Shown here: positions 1 to 9,518 of the stretch, one piece after another
Layout of the letters: every line of letters begins with the position of its first letter
Position numbering within the stretch: the first letter of the stretch is position 1
Origin: Sulfitobacter mediterraneus
GTDB lineage: Bacteria; Pseudomonadota; Alphaproteobacteria; Rhodobacterales; Rhodobacteraceae
Direction of reading: 5' to 3'
Assembly: GCF_016801775.1 (NCBI RefSeq)
Contig: NZ_CP069004.1
Location: forward strand, 992,001-1,056,000
Length of the DNA: 64,000 nucleotides
Position numbers and translations under genes: made by a program
Notes under the pieces: generated by a model
What the model was told of the DNA's origin: nothing
The model's input: the letters and a program-made list of their open reading frames with translations, nothing else
The model's database searches: none

Positions 1-660
1 GGCCCGGCTTTGGACGGCTTGGACGTGATCAAGGGCCGCCGCGCCCTGCCCTGTGATCTGACCAAAAGCGCGGAACTTTCAGCCCTATGCGCCCAAATCC
101 GCAGGTGCAGCCCTTCGGTTGATCTGGTGATCTACAACGCCGGTGTGACCCACATCGGCCCCTGTGCGGAATTGACCGAAGACACACATAGAAAAGTCTT
201 TGACATCAATTACTTTGCCGCAACCCGCATGGCGCAGGAGCTGCAATCCGACCTGCGCAAGGCCAAGGGCACACACCTGGCGATTTCCTCTGTAGCCGGG
301 TTTTCGCCACTGCTGCACCGCACCGCCTATGCGGCCAGCAAACATGCGCTTGAGGGGTTCTTCAAATCCCTGCGGGCAGAAGAAGCGCCCCATGACGTGC
401 GCGTGGTGATCGCCGCGCCAAGTTTTGTTGCGACAAATCTTGGCAATGCGCAGGTGCAAGACAATGGCATCGCCCGCCCCGGATCGGCCACCGATGGTGT
501 GGATTACATGAGCCCTGATGATGCTGCAGCGGTGATCTTGCGGGGGCTTGAGCGGGGCAAACCCTTCATCCCCGTTGGCCGCATTGCGCGGCTGTCCTAT
601 CTGATCAACCGCGCCTCGCCGGCCCTGTTTGAATGGCTGATGCGCCGCAAAATGGGGTGA
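1..660 (+). CDS. SDR-family oxidoreductase, 5' end outside the window
   Basis: The frame is open from base 1, so the N-terminal cofactor-binding Rossmann turn is lost upstream. What remains shows the classical SDR signatures: YNAG in the fourth strand region, the catalytic Ser in AISSVAG, and the YAASK active-site Tyr/Lys pair. The C-terminus (FEWLMRRKMG) is basic and hydrophobic, as in SDRs that act on lipid or ketone substrates, but the substrate cannot be read from sequence. The stop codon abuts that of the next gene on the other strand, so the two are convergent with no spacer. Confidence 0.85.
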   Translation, partial: GPALDGLDVIKGRRALPCDLTKSAELSALCAQIRRCSPSVDLVIYNAGVTHIGPCAELTEDTHRKVFDINYFAATRMAQELQSDLRKAKGTHLAISSVAGFSPLLHRTAYAASKHALEGFFKSLRAEEAPHDVRVVIAAPSFVATNLGNAQVQDNGIARPGSATDGVDYMSPDDAAAVILRGLERGKPFIPVGRIARLSYLINRASPALFEWLMRRKMG

Positions 661-2565
661 TCAAGCGACCGAGAACGGATCATCCAGAACACCGACAAGC
701 GGCATCAGAAAGGCCCCGTCGGTTGCATCCACCGCATCGGCAAAGAACCCGTCAATCGCGGCGACCGCCTGATCGCGGCTGGCGTCAGAGCCATCAAACA
801 GTGCCATCGCGGCCACGGCATCGTCCACATCCGACATGCCCTTGTGCACCGCAAAATAGGCTCCGATATCAACCTTGGTGGTCAAATAGGCCTGATCGGC
901 GGCCTGTTGATCCACAAAATCCTGGCCAAGCTCCGGCTTCGGATCTGCCCGCGCGCCGCGCAACACCTCGAGAATGAACTGATCGCGCGCGACCGCGCCC
1001 TCATCCAGCAGGCCAACCCAGAAATCAATGCCCGCCTGATCCGGTGTGCGGCCCAGTACATTGCTGTAAACCGATTGGGCAAAGGCAAGATTGGTTGTGC
1101 CACCGGGATAGGTTGCAACAAATTCATCTTGATCAATGAACAGGGTCGCCATCTGCTCTAGCGTTGAGCCATTGGCAAAGGCAGTCCCCCAGAAATGCAG
1201 GCCCACGGCATCGGGCGCCCGGTTGAAGTATGCGATGTAAAGCTCAACAAAGCTTTCCAGCTCGACCTCTGACAGACCCGCAGGCCCGGCGAAACGCGCC
1301 AGATCAAAGGGCACTTCATAGATGTTGGTCCCAAAATCAAGAAACTCGATGTCAATCAACTGATCGACGCCATCCTCGCCTGCACGCCGATCTTCGATCG
1401 TCAGGCCATCAGGCGCAACGGTCAGGGTATAGCTGGCTTGTGCGCCACCGAAGGTCGCTGTGTCCGTGCCTTCGCCGCCATCAAGACGGTCATTCCCCGC
1501 GCCACCGGTCAGTGTATCGTCGCCGCCGTTACCAGAGATCGTGTCATTGCCCGCATCGCCCAGCAACGTGTCATCGCCAATGCCAGAGGTCATCAGATCA
1601 TTGCCATCGCCGCCCTCGGCATAGAACGCCGAACTGGCGCTGACACCATCAAGGTGGTCATTGCCGCCATCCAGGAAAATGCGATCTGAATCTTCATCGT
1701 TGCCAATGAAAACAAGGTCATTGCCGCCGCCGCCATGGATTTCGTCATCGCCTTGGCTGCCGGCCAACAGATCATTTCCATCGCCGCCATAAAGGGTATC
1801 CGCGCCGATACCGCCAATCAGCGTATCGAGCCCCGCGCGTCCATAAACCAGATCGTCGCCATCACGGGCGAATACATGGTCATCCCCAGATCCGCCATCG
1901 ATCTCATCCGCGCCATACAGCCCTTCAATCTCGTCATTGCCCGCACCGCCCAAAAGCGTGTCATCGCCGTGACCACCGCGCAACGTATCGTCGCCATCGC
2001 CGCCCACAAGGGAATCGTCGCCCGATCCGCCGGTCAGTGAATCGTTGCCGTCCAGCCCTTCCAGCGTGTCCGCGCCATCGCCGCCCACCAGATCATCATC
2101 TTCATCGGTGCCAGCTTCATTGATCCCGGCGATAAATTCCTGTCCGTCAAATTCGAGCGAGGACACCGCACCGTTCAATGGCCCTTTGTCGTCGGCATTG
2201 GCCGCACCAACCTGCGCTGTGTCGCGATCCACATCTGCGGGAACAGCACCCTGCCCCTGTACCAAAAGACTGGCACCTTTGCTTAGGCTCATTAAACCCG
2301 CCGCATCGACAGCCACGGTCCACTGTGTGGTTTCCCCCGCCACAATCGCATCATCGGCGGCTACGGCAAAGCGTTGTCCGCCAACGAAAATGACAAACTC
2401 CAAGGTGGCAGAGTTGCTGACTTGCGCCAGCAGAATATCGTTCTGCCGCGTTCCGTCGCCAAAATCAAAAACCGTCTGTCCCGTTCCACCAATGACGGTG
2501 TCAAAACGGGCGGTCACGGACAGAGAAAAGGCACCGTTGATGTCTGGCATGTTAATGGTCGGCAT
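661..2565 (-). CDS. RTX calcium-binding repeat protein with LamG-like head and DUF4214 domains
   Basis: This 634-residue protein is probably exported by a type I system. Residues 1-150 look like a beta-rich LamG/concanavalin-type module. Residues 165-385 are glycine/aspartate nonapeptides of the GGxGxDxLxG type, which bind calcium and fold after secretion. About 440-560 holds two DUF4214 units (AYFNRAPD...GLHFWG and NVLGRTPDQAGIDFW). There is no N-terminal signal peptide, as expected for RTX substrates. No ABC/MFP transporter genes lie nearby, so the exporter must be elsewhere. The start ATG has a GAGAG purine stretch upstream. Adhesin or matrix roles are plausible but not shown; no protease or lipase motif is visible. 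Confidence 0.85.
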   Translation of the reverse strand: MPTINMPDINGAFSLSVTARFDTVIGGTGQTVFDFGDGTRQNDILLAQVSNSATLEFVIFVGGQRFAVAADDAIVAGETTQWTVAVDAAGLMSLSKGASLLVQGQGAVPADVDRDTAQVGAANADDKGPLNGAVSSLEFDGQEFIAGINEAGTDEDDDLVGGDGADTLEGLDGNDSLTGGSGDDSLVGGDGDDTLRGGHGDDTLLGGAGNDEIEGLYGADEIDGGSGDDHVFARDGDDLVYGRAGLDTLIGGIGADTLYGGDGNDLLAGSQGDDEIHGGGGNDLVFIGNDEDSDRIFLDGGNDHLDGVSASSAFYAEGGDGNDLMTSGIGDDTLLGDAGNDTISGNGGDDTLTGGAGNDRLDGGEGTDTATFGGAQASYTLTVAPDGLTIEDRRAGEDGVDQLIDIEFLDFGTNIYEVPFDLARFAGPAGLSEVELESFVELYIAYFNRAPDAVGLHFWGTAFANGSTLEQMATLFIDQDEFVATYPGGTTNLAFAQSVYSNVLGRTPDQAGIDFWVGLLDEGAVARDQFILEVLRGARADPKPELGQDFVDQQAADQAYLTTKVDIGAYFAVHKGMSDVDDAVAAMALFDGSDASRDQAVAAIDGFFADAVDATDGAFLMPLVGVLDDPFSVA

Positions 2566-2714
2566 GGCTGTGGTCTCTCATTTGCAAACGTGCTTGGACG
2601 GACGCTGCTGCACAAACGCAGCAACTAAGAGGCAGAAATTTGGCTAAAGCGAGGAAATGCCTGCCTCAAACAACCTAGGCGCGAATGAAAGCAAATACCA
2701 GAGACCGTTTTGCC

Positions 2715-3269
2715 CTAAAACGTCGGCGGAGTGCAGGCGCTGACAATCCGGCAAACGCTTTTGCCCGTGTTGCGAAACCTGTGCGGCTTGCGGCTGTCAA
2801 AGAGATAGCCCTCGCCAACTCCCAGAACCTGCACCTGATCCTCGACGGTGATCTCGATCTCGCCTTCCATGATAATCCCGGCCTCTTCGCCCGCATGAGA
2901 CAGAAACTCCGGCCCGGTATCTGCGCCGGGTGGATAGGTTTCGTCCAGCAATTGCAACGTATGGCTGCTGGCATTGCCGAGCTGGCGCAGCGATACGGGC
3001 GATGAACCAAATTGCGGCGCGATTTCGGTGAAGTCTTCGGGCGCATAGAAATACTTGGGCTGCTCGGCCTCTTCGATGGTCGCGAAAAACTCCGCAATGC
3101 TCATCGGAATCGCATCCAGCAAACTTTTGAGTGAGGCCACCGAAGGGCTGGTCTTGTTTTTCTCGATCAGGGACACCGTGCCATTGGTCAGCCCCGCGCG
3201 GGCGGCAAGTTCCCGCTGAGACAACCCATGTGACTTGCGCAATGCCTGCAGCTTTTTGCCTATATCCAC
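2715..3269 (-). CDS. XRE/cupin transcriptional regulator, PuuR-like
   Basis: Residues 4-60 form an N-terminal helix-turn-helix (LSQRELAARAGLTNGTVS), and a C-terminal cupin lies at about 110-180 (PGADTG...GEEAGIIMEGEIEI). This is the architecture of PuuR-type polyamine/GABA regulators, in which the cupin binds the small-molecule effector. I place the start at a GTG at 3269 because AAAGGA sits 8 bases before it and the length (184 aa) then matches the family. A longer frame begins with a TTG at 3314. It is divergent from the aminotransferase gene, so control of that gene is the natural inference. Confidence 0.85.
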   Translation of the reverse strand: MDIGKKLQALRKSHGLSQRELAARAGLTNGTVSLIEKNKTSPSVASLKSLLDAIPMSIAEFFATIEEAEQPKYFYAPEDFTEIAPQFGSSPVSLRQLGNASSHTLQLLDETYPPGADTGPEFLSHAGEEAGIIMEGEIEITVEDQVQVLGVGEGYLFDSRKPHRFRNTGKSVCRIVSACTPPTF

Positions 3270-3398
3270 CCCGGTGATCCTTTGCCTGTCGCCGCTTTTC
3301 TCGTGCAAGATCAAGGTAATGCAACTCGCATCCCGCTGGAAGCCATTTCCAGTGGTTATTTTGGATCATTTGCGCCCGGTGCGGCGGCAAGAAATCCC

Positions 3399-3422
3399 TC
3401 TGTCTCAATCCGTATTGACAGA
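3399..3422. promoter_or_regulatory. Inverted repeat overlapping the aminotransferase promoter
   Basis: TCTGTC and GACAGA form an exact 6-base inverted repeat with 12 bases between, and AAT/ATT extend the symmetry inward. The right half contains the TTGACA -35 element. A repressor bound here would block the gene downstream, and the divergent PuuR-like regulator is the obvious candidate. The binding itself is inferred. Confidence 0.5.
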
Positions 3423-3442
3423 TAAAATTAACAGCGTATGAG
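3415..3442 (+). promoter_or_regulatory. Sigma-70-type promoter of the aminotransferase gene
   Basis: TTGACA at 3415-3420 is followed after 16 bases by TATGAG at 3437-3442. The -35 is a perfect consensus match and the -10 matches at four of six positions. It points towards the coding start at 3502. Confidence 0.5.
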
Positions 3443-3501
3443 AATTTTAAACACCCCCGAAAGTGCTCGGTCGTGTTCCCCTTGTGACAGGAAACTCAGA
3501 T

Positions 3502-4887
3502 ATGACCACCACAACAAAGAAAAAGACCCGCAAAGCGCCTGCCAAAAGCAAGGCCAACATCTCTATCGTGCCAACGGTTGAAGAAGGCAAGGTGACCAAC
3601 GCAGAATTGGTATCCCGCCGCGATGCCGCCGTGGCCCGCGGCGTGGCCTCTGCCGCACCGATCTATGCCAGCCGCGCCGAAAACTCGGAGCTGTGGGACG
3701 TGGAAGGCAACCGCTATGTCGATTTCGCGGGCGGCATTGCCGTGCTGAACACCGGCCACCGCCACCCCAAAGTGATCGCCGCTGCAAAAGCGCAAGAAGA
3801 TCACTACACCCACACCAGTTTTCAGGTTGTCCCTTACGAGCCCTATGTCGCTCTGGCCGAAAAGCTGAACGCGCTGGCGCCGGGCGATCACGCCAAGAAA
3901 TCCCTACTGGTGACAACCGGCGCAGAAGCTGTTGAAAACGCGGTTAAAATCGCACGCGCCGCCACAGGCCGTCCGGGTGTAATCGCCTTTACCGGCGGGT
4001 ATCATGGGCGCACGCTGCTGACGTTGGGCATGACCGGAAAAGTATCGCCGTACAAAAAAGACGTCGGTCCCTTCCCGTCAGACATTTTCCGCGCACCATT
4101 CCCAAGCCTGCGTGACGGCATCACTGTCGATGACGCGCTGACAGGCTTGCAGAACCTGTTCCTGACCGACGCCCAGCCAGAGCGCGTGGCCGCGATCATC
4201 ATCGAGCCCGTGTTGGGCGAAGGCGGCTACACACCTGTGCCGTTCGAGATGATGCAAGCCCTGCGCGAGATCTGCGACACTCACGGTATCTTGTTGATTG
4301 CAGACGAAATTCAGGCTGGTTTCGGCCGTACAGGTACATGGTTTGCTGTTGAACACTCCGGCGTGGTTCCGGATCTGATCACCGTCGCCAAATCCATGGC
4401 AGGCGGTTATCCGATCGCGGGTGTGATTGGCCGCGCCGAGATTATGGATGCTGTCATTCCGGGCGGTCTGGGCGGCACTTACGGCGGCAACCCCGTGGCT
4501 TGCGCTGCGGCATTGGCAGCCATCGAAGCAATTGAAGAAGAAGGCCTGCTGGCCCGCTCCACCGCGCTTGGCGAGCATTTCCGCACCCGCTTTGCCGAAA
4601 TCGGTGCCCGCGTGGCCCCGTTCCGTATGTGGGACATTCGCGGTTTGGGCGCCATGCTGGCGGTTGAATTCGTGACCGATTTTGAGACCGCGACGCCGGA
4701 CGCGGAGCTGACCAAATCCGTCGTGGCACATGCACTCAAGCGCGGCTTGATCCTGTTGGCTTGCGGCATGCACGGCAACGCCCTGCGGATCATGGTGCCG
4801 CTGACGGCCTCTGACGCAATCATCGACGAAGGCATCGCCATCTTCGAAGAGGCATTGGCCGCAGCAATCGCAGAGCAGAACACCTGA
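3502..4887 (+). CDS. gabT: 4-aminobutyrate/omega-amino acid aminotransferase (class III)
   Basis: This PLP enzyme of 461 residues would transfer the amino group of GABA (or a similar omega-amine) to 2-oxoglutarate, giving succinic semialdehyde. The PLP-binding Lys is about residue 297 (TVAKSMAGG), preceded by the cofactor Asp in [14 protein letters not shown]. The substrate-loop GGYHGRT and the C-terminal [10 protein letters not shown] motif are also present. The first ~25 residues are a Lys/Ala-rich extension ([15 protein letters not shown]) not needed for the fold. The start at 3502 has AGGAAAC just upstream; an earlier in-frame start at 3463 lacks one. The divergent PuuR-like gene supports an amine-catabolic role. 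Confidence 0.85.
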   Translation: MTTTTKKKTRKAPAKSKANISIVPTVEEGKVTNAELVSRRDAAVARGVASAAPIYASRAENSELWDVEGNRYVDFAGGIAVLNTGHRHPKVIAAAKAQEDHYTHTSFQVVPYEPYVALAEKLNALAPGDHAKKSLLVTTGAEAVENAVKIARAATGRPGVIAFTGGYHGRTLLTLGMTGKVSPYKKDVGPFPSDIFRAPFPSLRDGITVDDALTGLQNLFLTDAQPERVAAIIIEPVLGEGGYTPVPFEMMQALREICDTHGILLIADEIQAGFGRTGTWFAVEHSGVVPDLITVAKSMAGGYPIAGVIGRAEIMDAVIPGGLGGTYGGNPVACAAALAAIEAIEEEGLLARSTALGEHFRTRFAEIGARVAPFRMWDIRGLGAMLAVEFVTDFETATPDAELTKSVVAHALKRGLILLACGMHGNALRIMVPLTASDAIIDEGIAIFEEALAAAIAEQNT

Positions 4888-4910
4888 TCTTGAACTAGAG
4901 CTACTCTGAA

Positions 4911-4939
4911 GGGCAGGCCATCGCGCCTGCCCTTTTTTT
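4911..4939 (+). terminator. Rho-independent terminator after gabT
   Basis: An 8-base-pair GC-rich stem (GGGCAGGC / GCCTGCCC) with a 6-base loop is followed directly by seven T residues. It starts 24 bases after the gabT stop codon. Confidence 0.93.
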
Positions 4940-5720
4940 ATGCACTTTGGAAACCCGCCATTGCCTGATCCAACGGTTCCCGCAATGTTCAATCCGGCAC
5001 ACACCGCCGCGGATTTGTTAGATTTCTCTGAATTTTGTTAAAAATATTAAACGAAACTGCAAATCACTCAGAAATTTGGTTGCAATACTCTTAAGCCTTC
5101 GTCAGTCTCAACGACAGCGCTTCCCTTGGCGGTCCTGCCGGAGGCGCGCAGGGAAAATCATGCTATGCCAGAGCGTTCTGACATATCGCGAGAAACAAAT
5201 GGTGCTGCCTTTGGGGAGGGGCTGCGGCATTCTAGAGAATAAATGGAAACAGTCAGTTATGCCCTTGGGCCGTGCAGAATGCTTGAGGACGATCTGCTGA
5301 AAAACGAAACAGATCCGAATGAGATTTCGGCGCGAACAGATAAAAAATACTGCCGGTTCGACCTTTGATTGACTGCGCGGAAATCCGGGGAAACACGCAA
5401 CTCCTCGCGGCAAAAGGTTGACTTTGGGTTTTGGCGCACTTGTTTTGGGGGGCGCATAATATGAATTCGTTAAACAAAGCGTCCGTATCAAGCGGCGAAA
5501 GGGGAAAGATCAACGTGGCAAACACAGAACCACGCGTTCCTGCCATAACATCGGTCAAAATGGCGCTGCAGATGCGCGGGCTATTGCCTGCACGTGTTAT
5601 CAATTGTTCAATGCGCCATTCTTCTGTTTTCGTTCCCGGCGCAAGGGCGTAGGGGATGCGTAACGCGGAGACATGGATGGCCCAGACGGGACGCCTCCGC
5701 TTTTACGGAGCAGTAAGACT
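4940..5720. other. 780-base region without a supportable gene
   Basis: The first part (about 5020-5095) is AT-rich, the rest has normal composition. Short open frames exist on both strands, for example 5461-5652, but none shows a recognisable motif, good codon bias or a convincing ribosome site. TTGACT at 5418 and TAATAT at 5457 are isolated promoter-like hexamers with the wrong spacing for a pair. This is the upstream region of the amine-type operon and is long enough to hold its control signals. Confidence 0.5.
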
Positions 5721-6695
5721 ATGACCCCTTTCGCAATTGCTGGCGTACAGATGTACGTCAACGCCCTGCAACCCAACGTCGATGGCATGTTGCATCGCCT
5801 CGACATTCTGATGATGCGCTTTCCCTGGACACAGATGGTGCTGTTCAGCGAACTTGCACCTTTTGGCCCGCTTGAGAAATTCAAGCTGCCGCAACAGAAC
5901 GAAGTGATCGACAAATTCTGCGAGGCGGCGCGGCGTCACAAGGTCTGGCTGATCCCCGGCTCGATGTTCCTGACCCATCCCGAGGATGGCCGCGTTTACA
6001 ACACATCGCTGGTGATCAACCCGGATGGCGAAGTGATCCGCCGCTACGCCAAGATGTTCCCGTTCCTGCCCTATGAGGCAGGCATCGCGGCGGGTACGGA
6101 TTTTTGCGTGTTTGATGTGCCTGATGTGGGCCGGTTTGGCCTGTCGATCTGTTATGATATGTGGTTCCCCGAAACCACGCGGCAACTGACATCGCAAGGG
6201 GTTGAGGTGCTGTTGCATCCGGTGCTGACAGGCACAACCGACCGCGACGCCGAACTGGCAATCGCCCGCGCCACGGCGGCGCAATTCCAGTGTTATGTCA
6301 TTGACGTCAATGGCTTGGGCGCAGGTGGTGTGGGCAAATCACTGGTTGTCGATCCCACATCATTGGTGCTGCACCAATCAGCGGGCCAAGAGGATATGTT
6401 CCCCATCGAGGTGGATCTGTCCATGGTGCGACGCCAGCGCGAAACTGGCATGAAGGGTCTGGGGCAAGTGCTCAAAAGCTTCCGCGACAGATCCACCGAT
6501 TTTTCCGTCTACGACCGCAGCAGCGGCGTGGACAGCTATCTCAGCTCTCTGGGGCCACTTGAGGTGCCACAGCAAGGCTCTCGTGCAGGGTTGCATGTGG
6601 ACGTCCCGGCGAACGCAGAGGCAGAGAAACTGGAACGCGGACCTCACATGGGGTTCGGGATTTCGCCCGCTTTGGGCAAAACGTCAGGCGGCTGA
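5721..6695 (+). CDS. Nitrilase-superfamily carbon-nitrogen hydrolase
   Basis: The 324-residue protein carries the full Glu-Lys-Cys triad of the nitrilase fold: E44 (LFSELAP), K111 (RYAKMFPF) and C144 (SICYDMWFPE). Such enzymes hydrolyse amides, N-carbamoyl compounds or nitriles through a thioester intermediate. Residues beyond about 265 form a C-terminal extension longer than in plain amidases. I prefer the ATG at 5721 (GGAG ten bases upstream, family-like start MTPFAIAGVQM) over an ATG at 5673. It is the first gene of a set continuing with a decarboxylase, an ATP-grasp ligase and a C45 hydrolase, so its substrate is probably an amide of an amine made or used by that set. Confidence 0.85.
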   Translation: MTPFAIAGVQMYVNALQPNVDGMLHRLDILMMRFPWTQMVLFSELAPFGPLEKFKLPQQNEVIDKFCEAARRHKVWLIPGSMFLTHPEDGRVYNTSLVINPDGEVIRRYAKMFPFLPYEAGIAAGTDFCVFDVPDVGRFGLSICYDMWFPETTRQLTSQGVEVLLHPVLTGTTDRDAELAIARATAAQFQCYVIDVNGLGAGGVGKSLVVDPTSLVLHQSAGQEDMFPIEVDLSMVRRQRETGMKGLGQVLKSFRDRSTDFSVYDRSSGVDSYLSSLGPLEVPQQGSRAGLHVDVPANAEAEKLERGPHMGFGISPALGKTSGG

Positions 6696-6748
6696 AACAC
6701 ACCGATTGCGGCAACTTAACCGCGGACCCATCGTGTTTCAGCCTTTTT
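6690..6748 (+). terminator. Terminator-like hairpin inside the operon
   Basis: GGCTGAAACAC (6690-6700) pairs perfectly with GTGTTTCAGCC (6733-6743), and five T residues follow. The 32-base loop contains a smaller GCGG/CCGC stem. The left arm includes the stop codon of the amidase gene, and the T run lies just before the GGAGGA ribosome site of the decarboxylase. It may terminate part of the transcripts or act as a processing or attenuation point, lowering the downstream genes relative to the amidase. Confidence 0.65.
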
Positions 6749-6762
6749 GAGGAGGATGAACG

Positions 6763-9504
6763 ATGGATTCTGTCAGCGAGTATTATTCCGCAACCCAATT
6801 GCGTGCTGATAGGTGGAGCGCCCTGCGCGAAGCCGCCGCGTCGCTGTCCCGAGAGACCGCGGCGAAAAAGGCGGCTGCACTCAAGGTGCGCATCGGGGAT
6901 CTGTTCGAATCTCTGGCCTTGATCGAACCCTATTGGGCGTTTCCCGGCATGGCCGCATTTGACCACATGCGCCGCAATTTTGAGCATGGGAATTTTGAGG
7001 ATTTATCCTTTACCATCAGCCGCGTCACCCGTGCCCTGACCACTGGCGCCTATCGGCGGCGCAGCATCCCGCTTGACCGGGACACCACCGATGATGACGA
7101 ACACAACGACGAGGCCATGCTGTCGCCCGAGGCCCGCGCCATGGCCCGCCCTTATTTCGAGGTGCTGATCGTCGACAACGTCAATGATCAACAGGAACGC
7201 TGGCTGAAAAGCAACGTCGCCCGCATGCGCCGCCCCGAAGATCCGTTTCATTACGAGGCCGTTGTGGTGCCCAGCCTTGAGGACGCGCTGATTGCGGTGC
7301 TGTTTAATCACAACATTCAAGCGATTGTGGTGCGCCCCGGATTGGTGCTGAAATCCAAGAACGACAATGAAATATTGTCAAAATACGTCACCAACGCCAG
7401 CGATTCAGATGCCATCGAAGCAATGCTGCCCGAAGACTATGGGCCGGAACTATGCCGCCTCATCGCCCGTGTCCGCCCGGAATTGGACGCTTATCTGGTC
7501 ACGGATCGGTCAGTGGAGGATATCGCGGGGCTGGATCTGGGGATCTGTCGGCGGGTGTTCTACAACCAAGAAGACTTTATGGAGCTGCACCTGAACATCC
7601 TGCGCGGTGTGGCGGCGCGTAACAAGACCCCGTTCTTCACGGCGCTGGTGGAATATTCCAAGCAGCCCACCGGCGTTTTTCACGCGATGCCAATCAGCCG
7701 CGGCAAATCCATCAGCCGGTCTCATTGGATACAGGATATGGGCGCTTTCTACGGGCCCAACATCTTTTTGGCCGAAACATCCGCCACCTCCGGCGGTCTC
7801 GACAGCCTGCTGGAGCCGCAAGGCCCGATCAAAGAGGCGCAGGAACTGGCCAGCCGCGCCTTCGGGTCCAAACAGACCTTCTTTGCCACCAACGGCACCT
7901 CGACCTGTAACAAGATCGTCGTGCAGGCACTGGTGCGGCCAGGTGACATCGTGCTGGTGGACCGTGATTGCCATAAATCGCACCACTACGGCATGGTTCT
8001 GGCCGGGGCCGAGGTGGTCTATCTCGACAGCTATCCGCTGAACAAATATTCGATGTATGGCGCGGTGCCGCTCAAGGAAATCAAGCATCAATTGCTGGCG
8101 CTTAAGGCCGCAGGCAAGCTTGACCGCGTGCGGATGCTTTTGCTGACCAACTGCACCTTTGACGGTTTGGTTTATAACGTTGAACGGGTGATGGAAGAAT
8201 GCCTTGCCATCAAACCAGACCTGGTCTTCCTGTGGGATGAGGCGTGGTTTGCCTTTGCCCGCTTCAGCCCGACCTATCGCCAGCGGACCGGCATGCGCAC
8301 CGCCAACAACCTGCGCAAAAGGTTGCGCACGGAGGACCACAAGCGCGCCTATGAGGCCCAGCAAGAGACCTTGGTCGACGCCAGTGACGAGACCCTGATC
8401 GAGACCCGTTTGATTGCCCCGCCGGAGGCGCGGATCAGGGTCTATGCCACGCAATCCACCCACAAGACGCTGACCTCGCTGCGGCAAGGGTCGATGATCC
8501 ATGTGAACGATCAGGATTTCAAAGGCGAAGTCGAACAAAGCTTCCACGAAGCCTATATGACCCACACCTCCACCTCGCCCAATTACCAGATCATCGCCTC
8601 GCTTGATGTAGGGCGCAGGCAGGTCGAGCTGGAAGGGTTCGAGTTTGTCCAACGCCAGATCGAGGCGGCTATGGCGATGCGCAAAGCCGTCAGCAGTCAT
8701 CCGCTTTTGCAAAAGTATTTCAAGGTCTTGACGGCCGGCGACATGATCCCCGAGCGATACCGCCAAAGCGGGGTCACCAGTTATTTCGATAACGAACAAG
8801 GCTGGACCGACATGTGGGATTGTTGGGAACAGGATGATTTTGTCCTCGACGCCACCCGTGTGACACTGGCCGTGGGCGGCACGGGCTGGGACGGTGACAC
8901 GTTCAAGACACAGATTTTGATGGATAAATACGGCATCCAGATCAACAAGACCTCGCGCAACACCGTGCTGTTTATGACAAACATCGGCACAACGCGATCC
9001 TCGGTGGCCTATCTGATCGAGGTGCTGGTCGAGATCGCCAATGAACTGGACGAGCTGTTGGATGACGCCTCCAAGATGGAGCGGTTGTCCTTTGACAGAC
9101 GGGTGAAAAACCTGACGGAAAACTATCCGCCTCTGCCAGATTTCAGCCGCTTCCACGATGCCTTCCGCCCTGATGATCTGACGCCCGAAGGCGACATCCG
9201 CACCGCCTATTACCTCAGTTATGACGAGAAAAATTGCGACTATCTGGAATTGGACGGATCGCTCAAAGAGGCCTTGGAAGCCGATCAAGAAGTCGTCTCG
9301 GCCAGTTTCATCATTCCCTACCCGCCCGGATTTCCGATCCTGGTGCCAGGGCAGGTTGTCAGCCGCGAGATTCTCGAATTCATGCTTGCGCTCGACGTTA
9401 ACGAAATTCACGGATACCGCGCCGATCTTGGCCTGCGCGTATTCACACCAGAGGCTCTGGCCGCCTTGCCCAAGGCCAAATCAATCACAACAGCCGCCGA
9501 ATAA
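6763..9504 (+). CDS. Orn/Lys/Arg decarboxylase-like PLP enzyme (large form)
   Basis: The 913-residue protein has the major domain of fold-type I basic amino acid decarboxylases. The PLP Lys is K568 in QSTHKTLTS, the cofactor Asp is D492 in LWDEAW, and a DCHKSHH motif lies near 405. The first ~350 residues include a receiver-like wing domain (EVLIVDNVNDQQERW) plus a long unassigned N-terminal helical part. Between D492 and K568 there is a basic, charged insertion of about 60 residues, longer than in the E. coli enzymes. The expected reaction is decarboxylation of ornithine, lysine, arginine or a relative to the amine, but substrate-pocket residues cannot be assigned by eye. GGAGGA precedes the ATG. 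Confidence 0.85.
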   Translation: MDSVSEYYSATQLRADRWSALREAAASLSRETAAKKAAALKVRIGDLFESLALIEPYWAFPGMAAFDHMRRNFEHGNFEDLSFTISRVTRALTTGAYRRRSIPLDRDTTDDDEHNDEAMLSPEARAMARPYFEVLIVDNVNDQQERWLKSNVARMRRPEDPFHYEAVVVPSLEDALIAVLFNHNIQAIVVRPGLVLKSKNDNEILSKYVTNASDSDAIEAMLPEDYGPELCRLIARVRPELDAYLVTDRSVEDIAGLDLGICRRVFYNQEDFMELHLNILRGVAARNKTPFFTALVEYSKQPTGVFHAMPISRGKSISRSHWIQDMGAFYGPNIFLAETSATSGGLDSLLEPQGPIKEAQELASRAFGSKQTFFATNGTSTCNKIVVQALVRPGDIVLVDRDCHKSHHYGMVLAGAEVVYLDSYPLNKYSMYGAVPLKEIKHQLLALKAAGKLDRVRMLLLTNCTFDGLVYNVERVMEECLAIKPDLVFLWDEAWFAFARFSPTYRQRTGMRTANNLRKRLRTEDHKRAYEAQQETLVDASDETLIETRLIAPPEARIRVYATQSTHKTLTSLRQGSMIHVNDQDFKGEVEQSFHEAYMTHTSTSPNYQIIASLDVGRRQVELEGFEFVQRQIEAAMAMRKAVSSHPLLQKYFKVLTAGDMIPERYRQSGVTSYFDNEQGWTDMWDCWEQDDFVLDATRVTLAVGGTGWDGDTFKTQILMDKYGIQINKTSRNTVLFMTNIGTTRSSVAYLIEVLVEIANELDELLDDASKMERLSFDRRVKNLTENYPPLPDFSRFHDAFRPDDLTPEGDIRTAYYLSYDEKNCDYLELDGSLKEALEADQEVVSASFIIPYPPGFPILVPGQVVSREILEFMLALDVNEIHGYRADLGLRVFTPEALAALPKAKSITTAAE

Positions 9505-9518
9505 GAAAAGGACACAAG

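Noticed and set aside
1735..2040. Repetitive plus-strand frames inside the RTX gene
   Set aside because: They come from reading the glycine/aspartate repeats backwards, and the RTX motifs are on the minus strand.
5431..5652. 73-residue frame before the amidase gene
   Set aside because: No ribosome site of quality, no motif and mixed composition; it may only be leader sequence.
7510..9411. Long minus-strand open frame opposite the decarboxylase gene
   Set aside because: It mirrors the codon pattern of the plus-strand gene, has no family motif and lies wholly inside a gene with clear catalytic residues.
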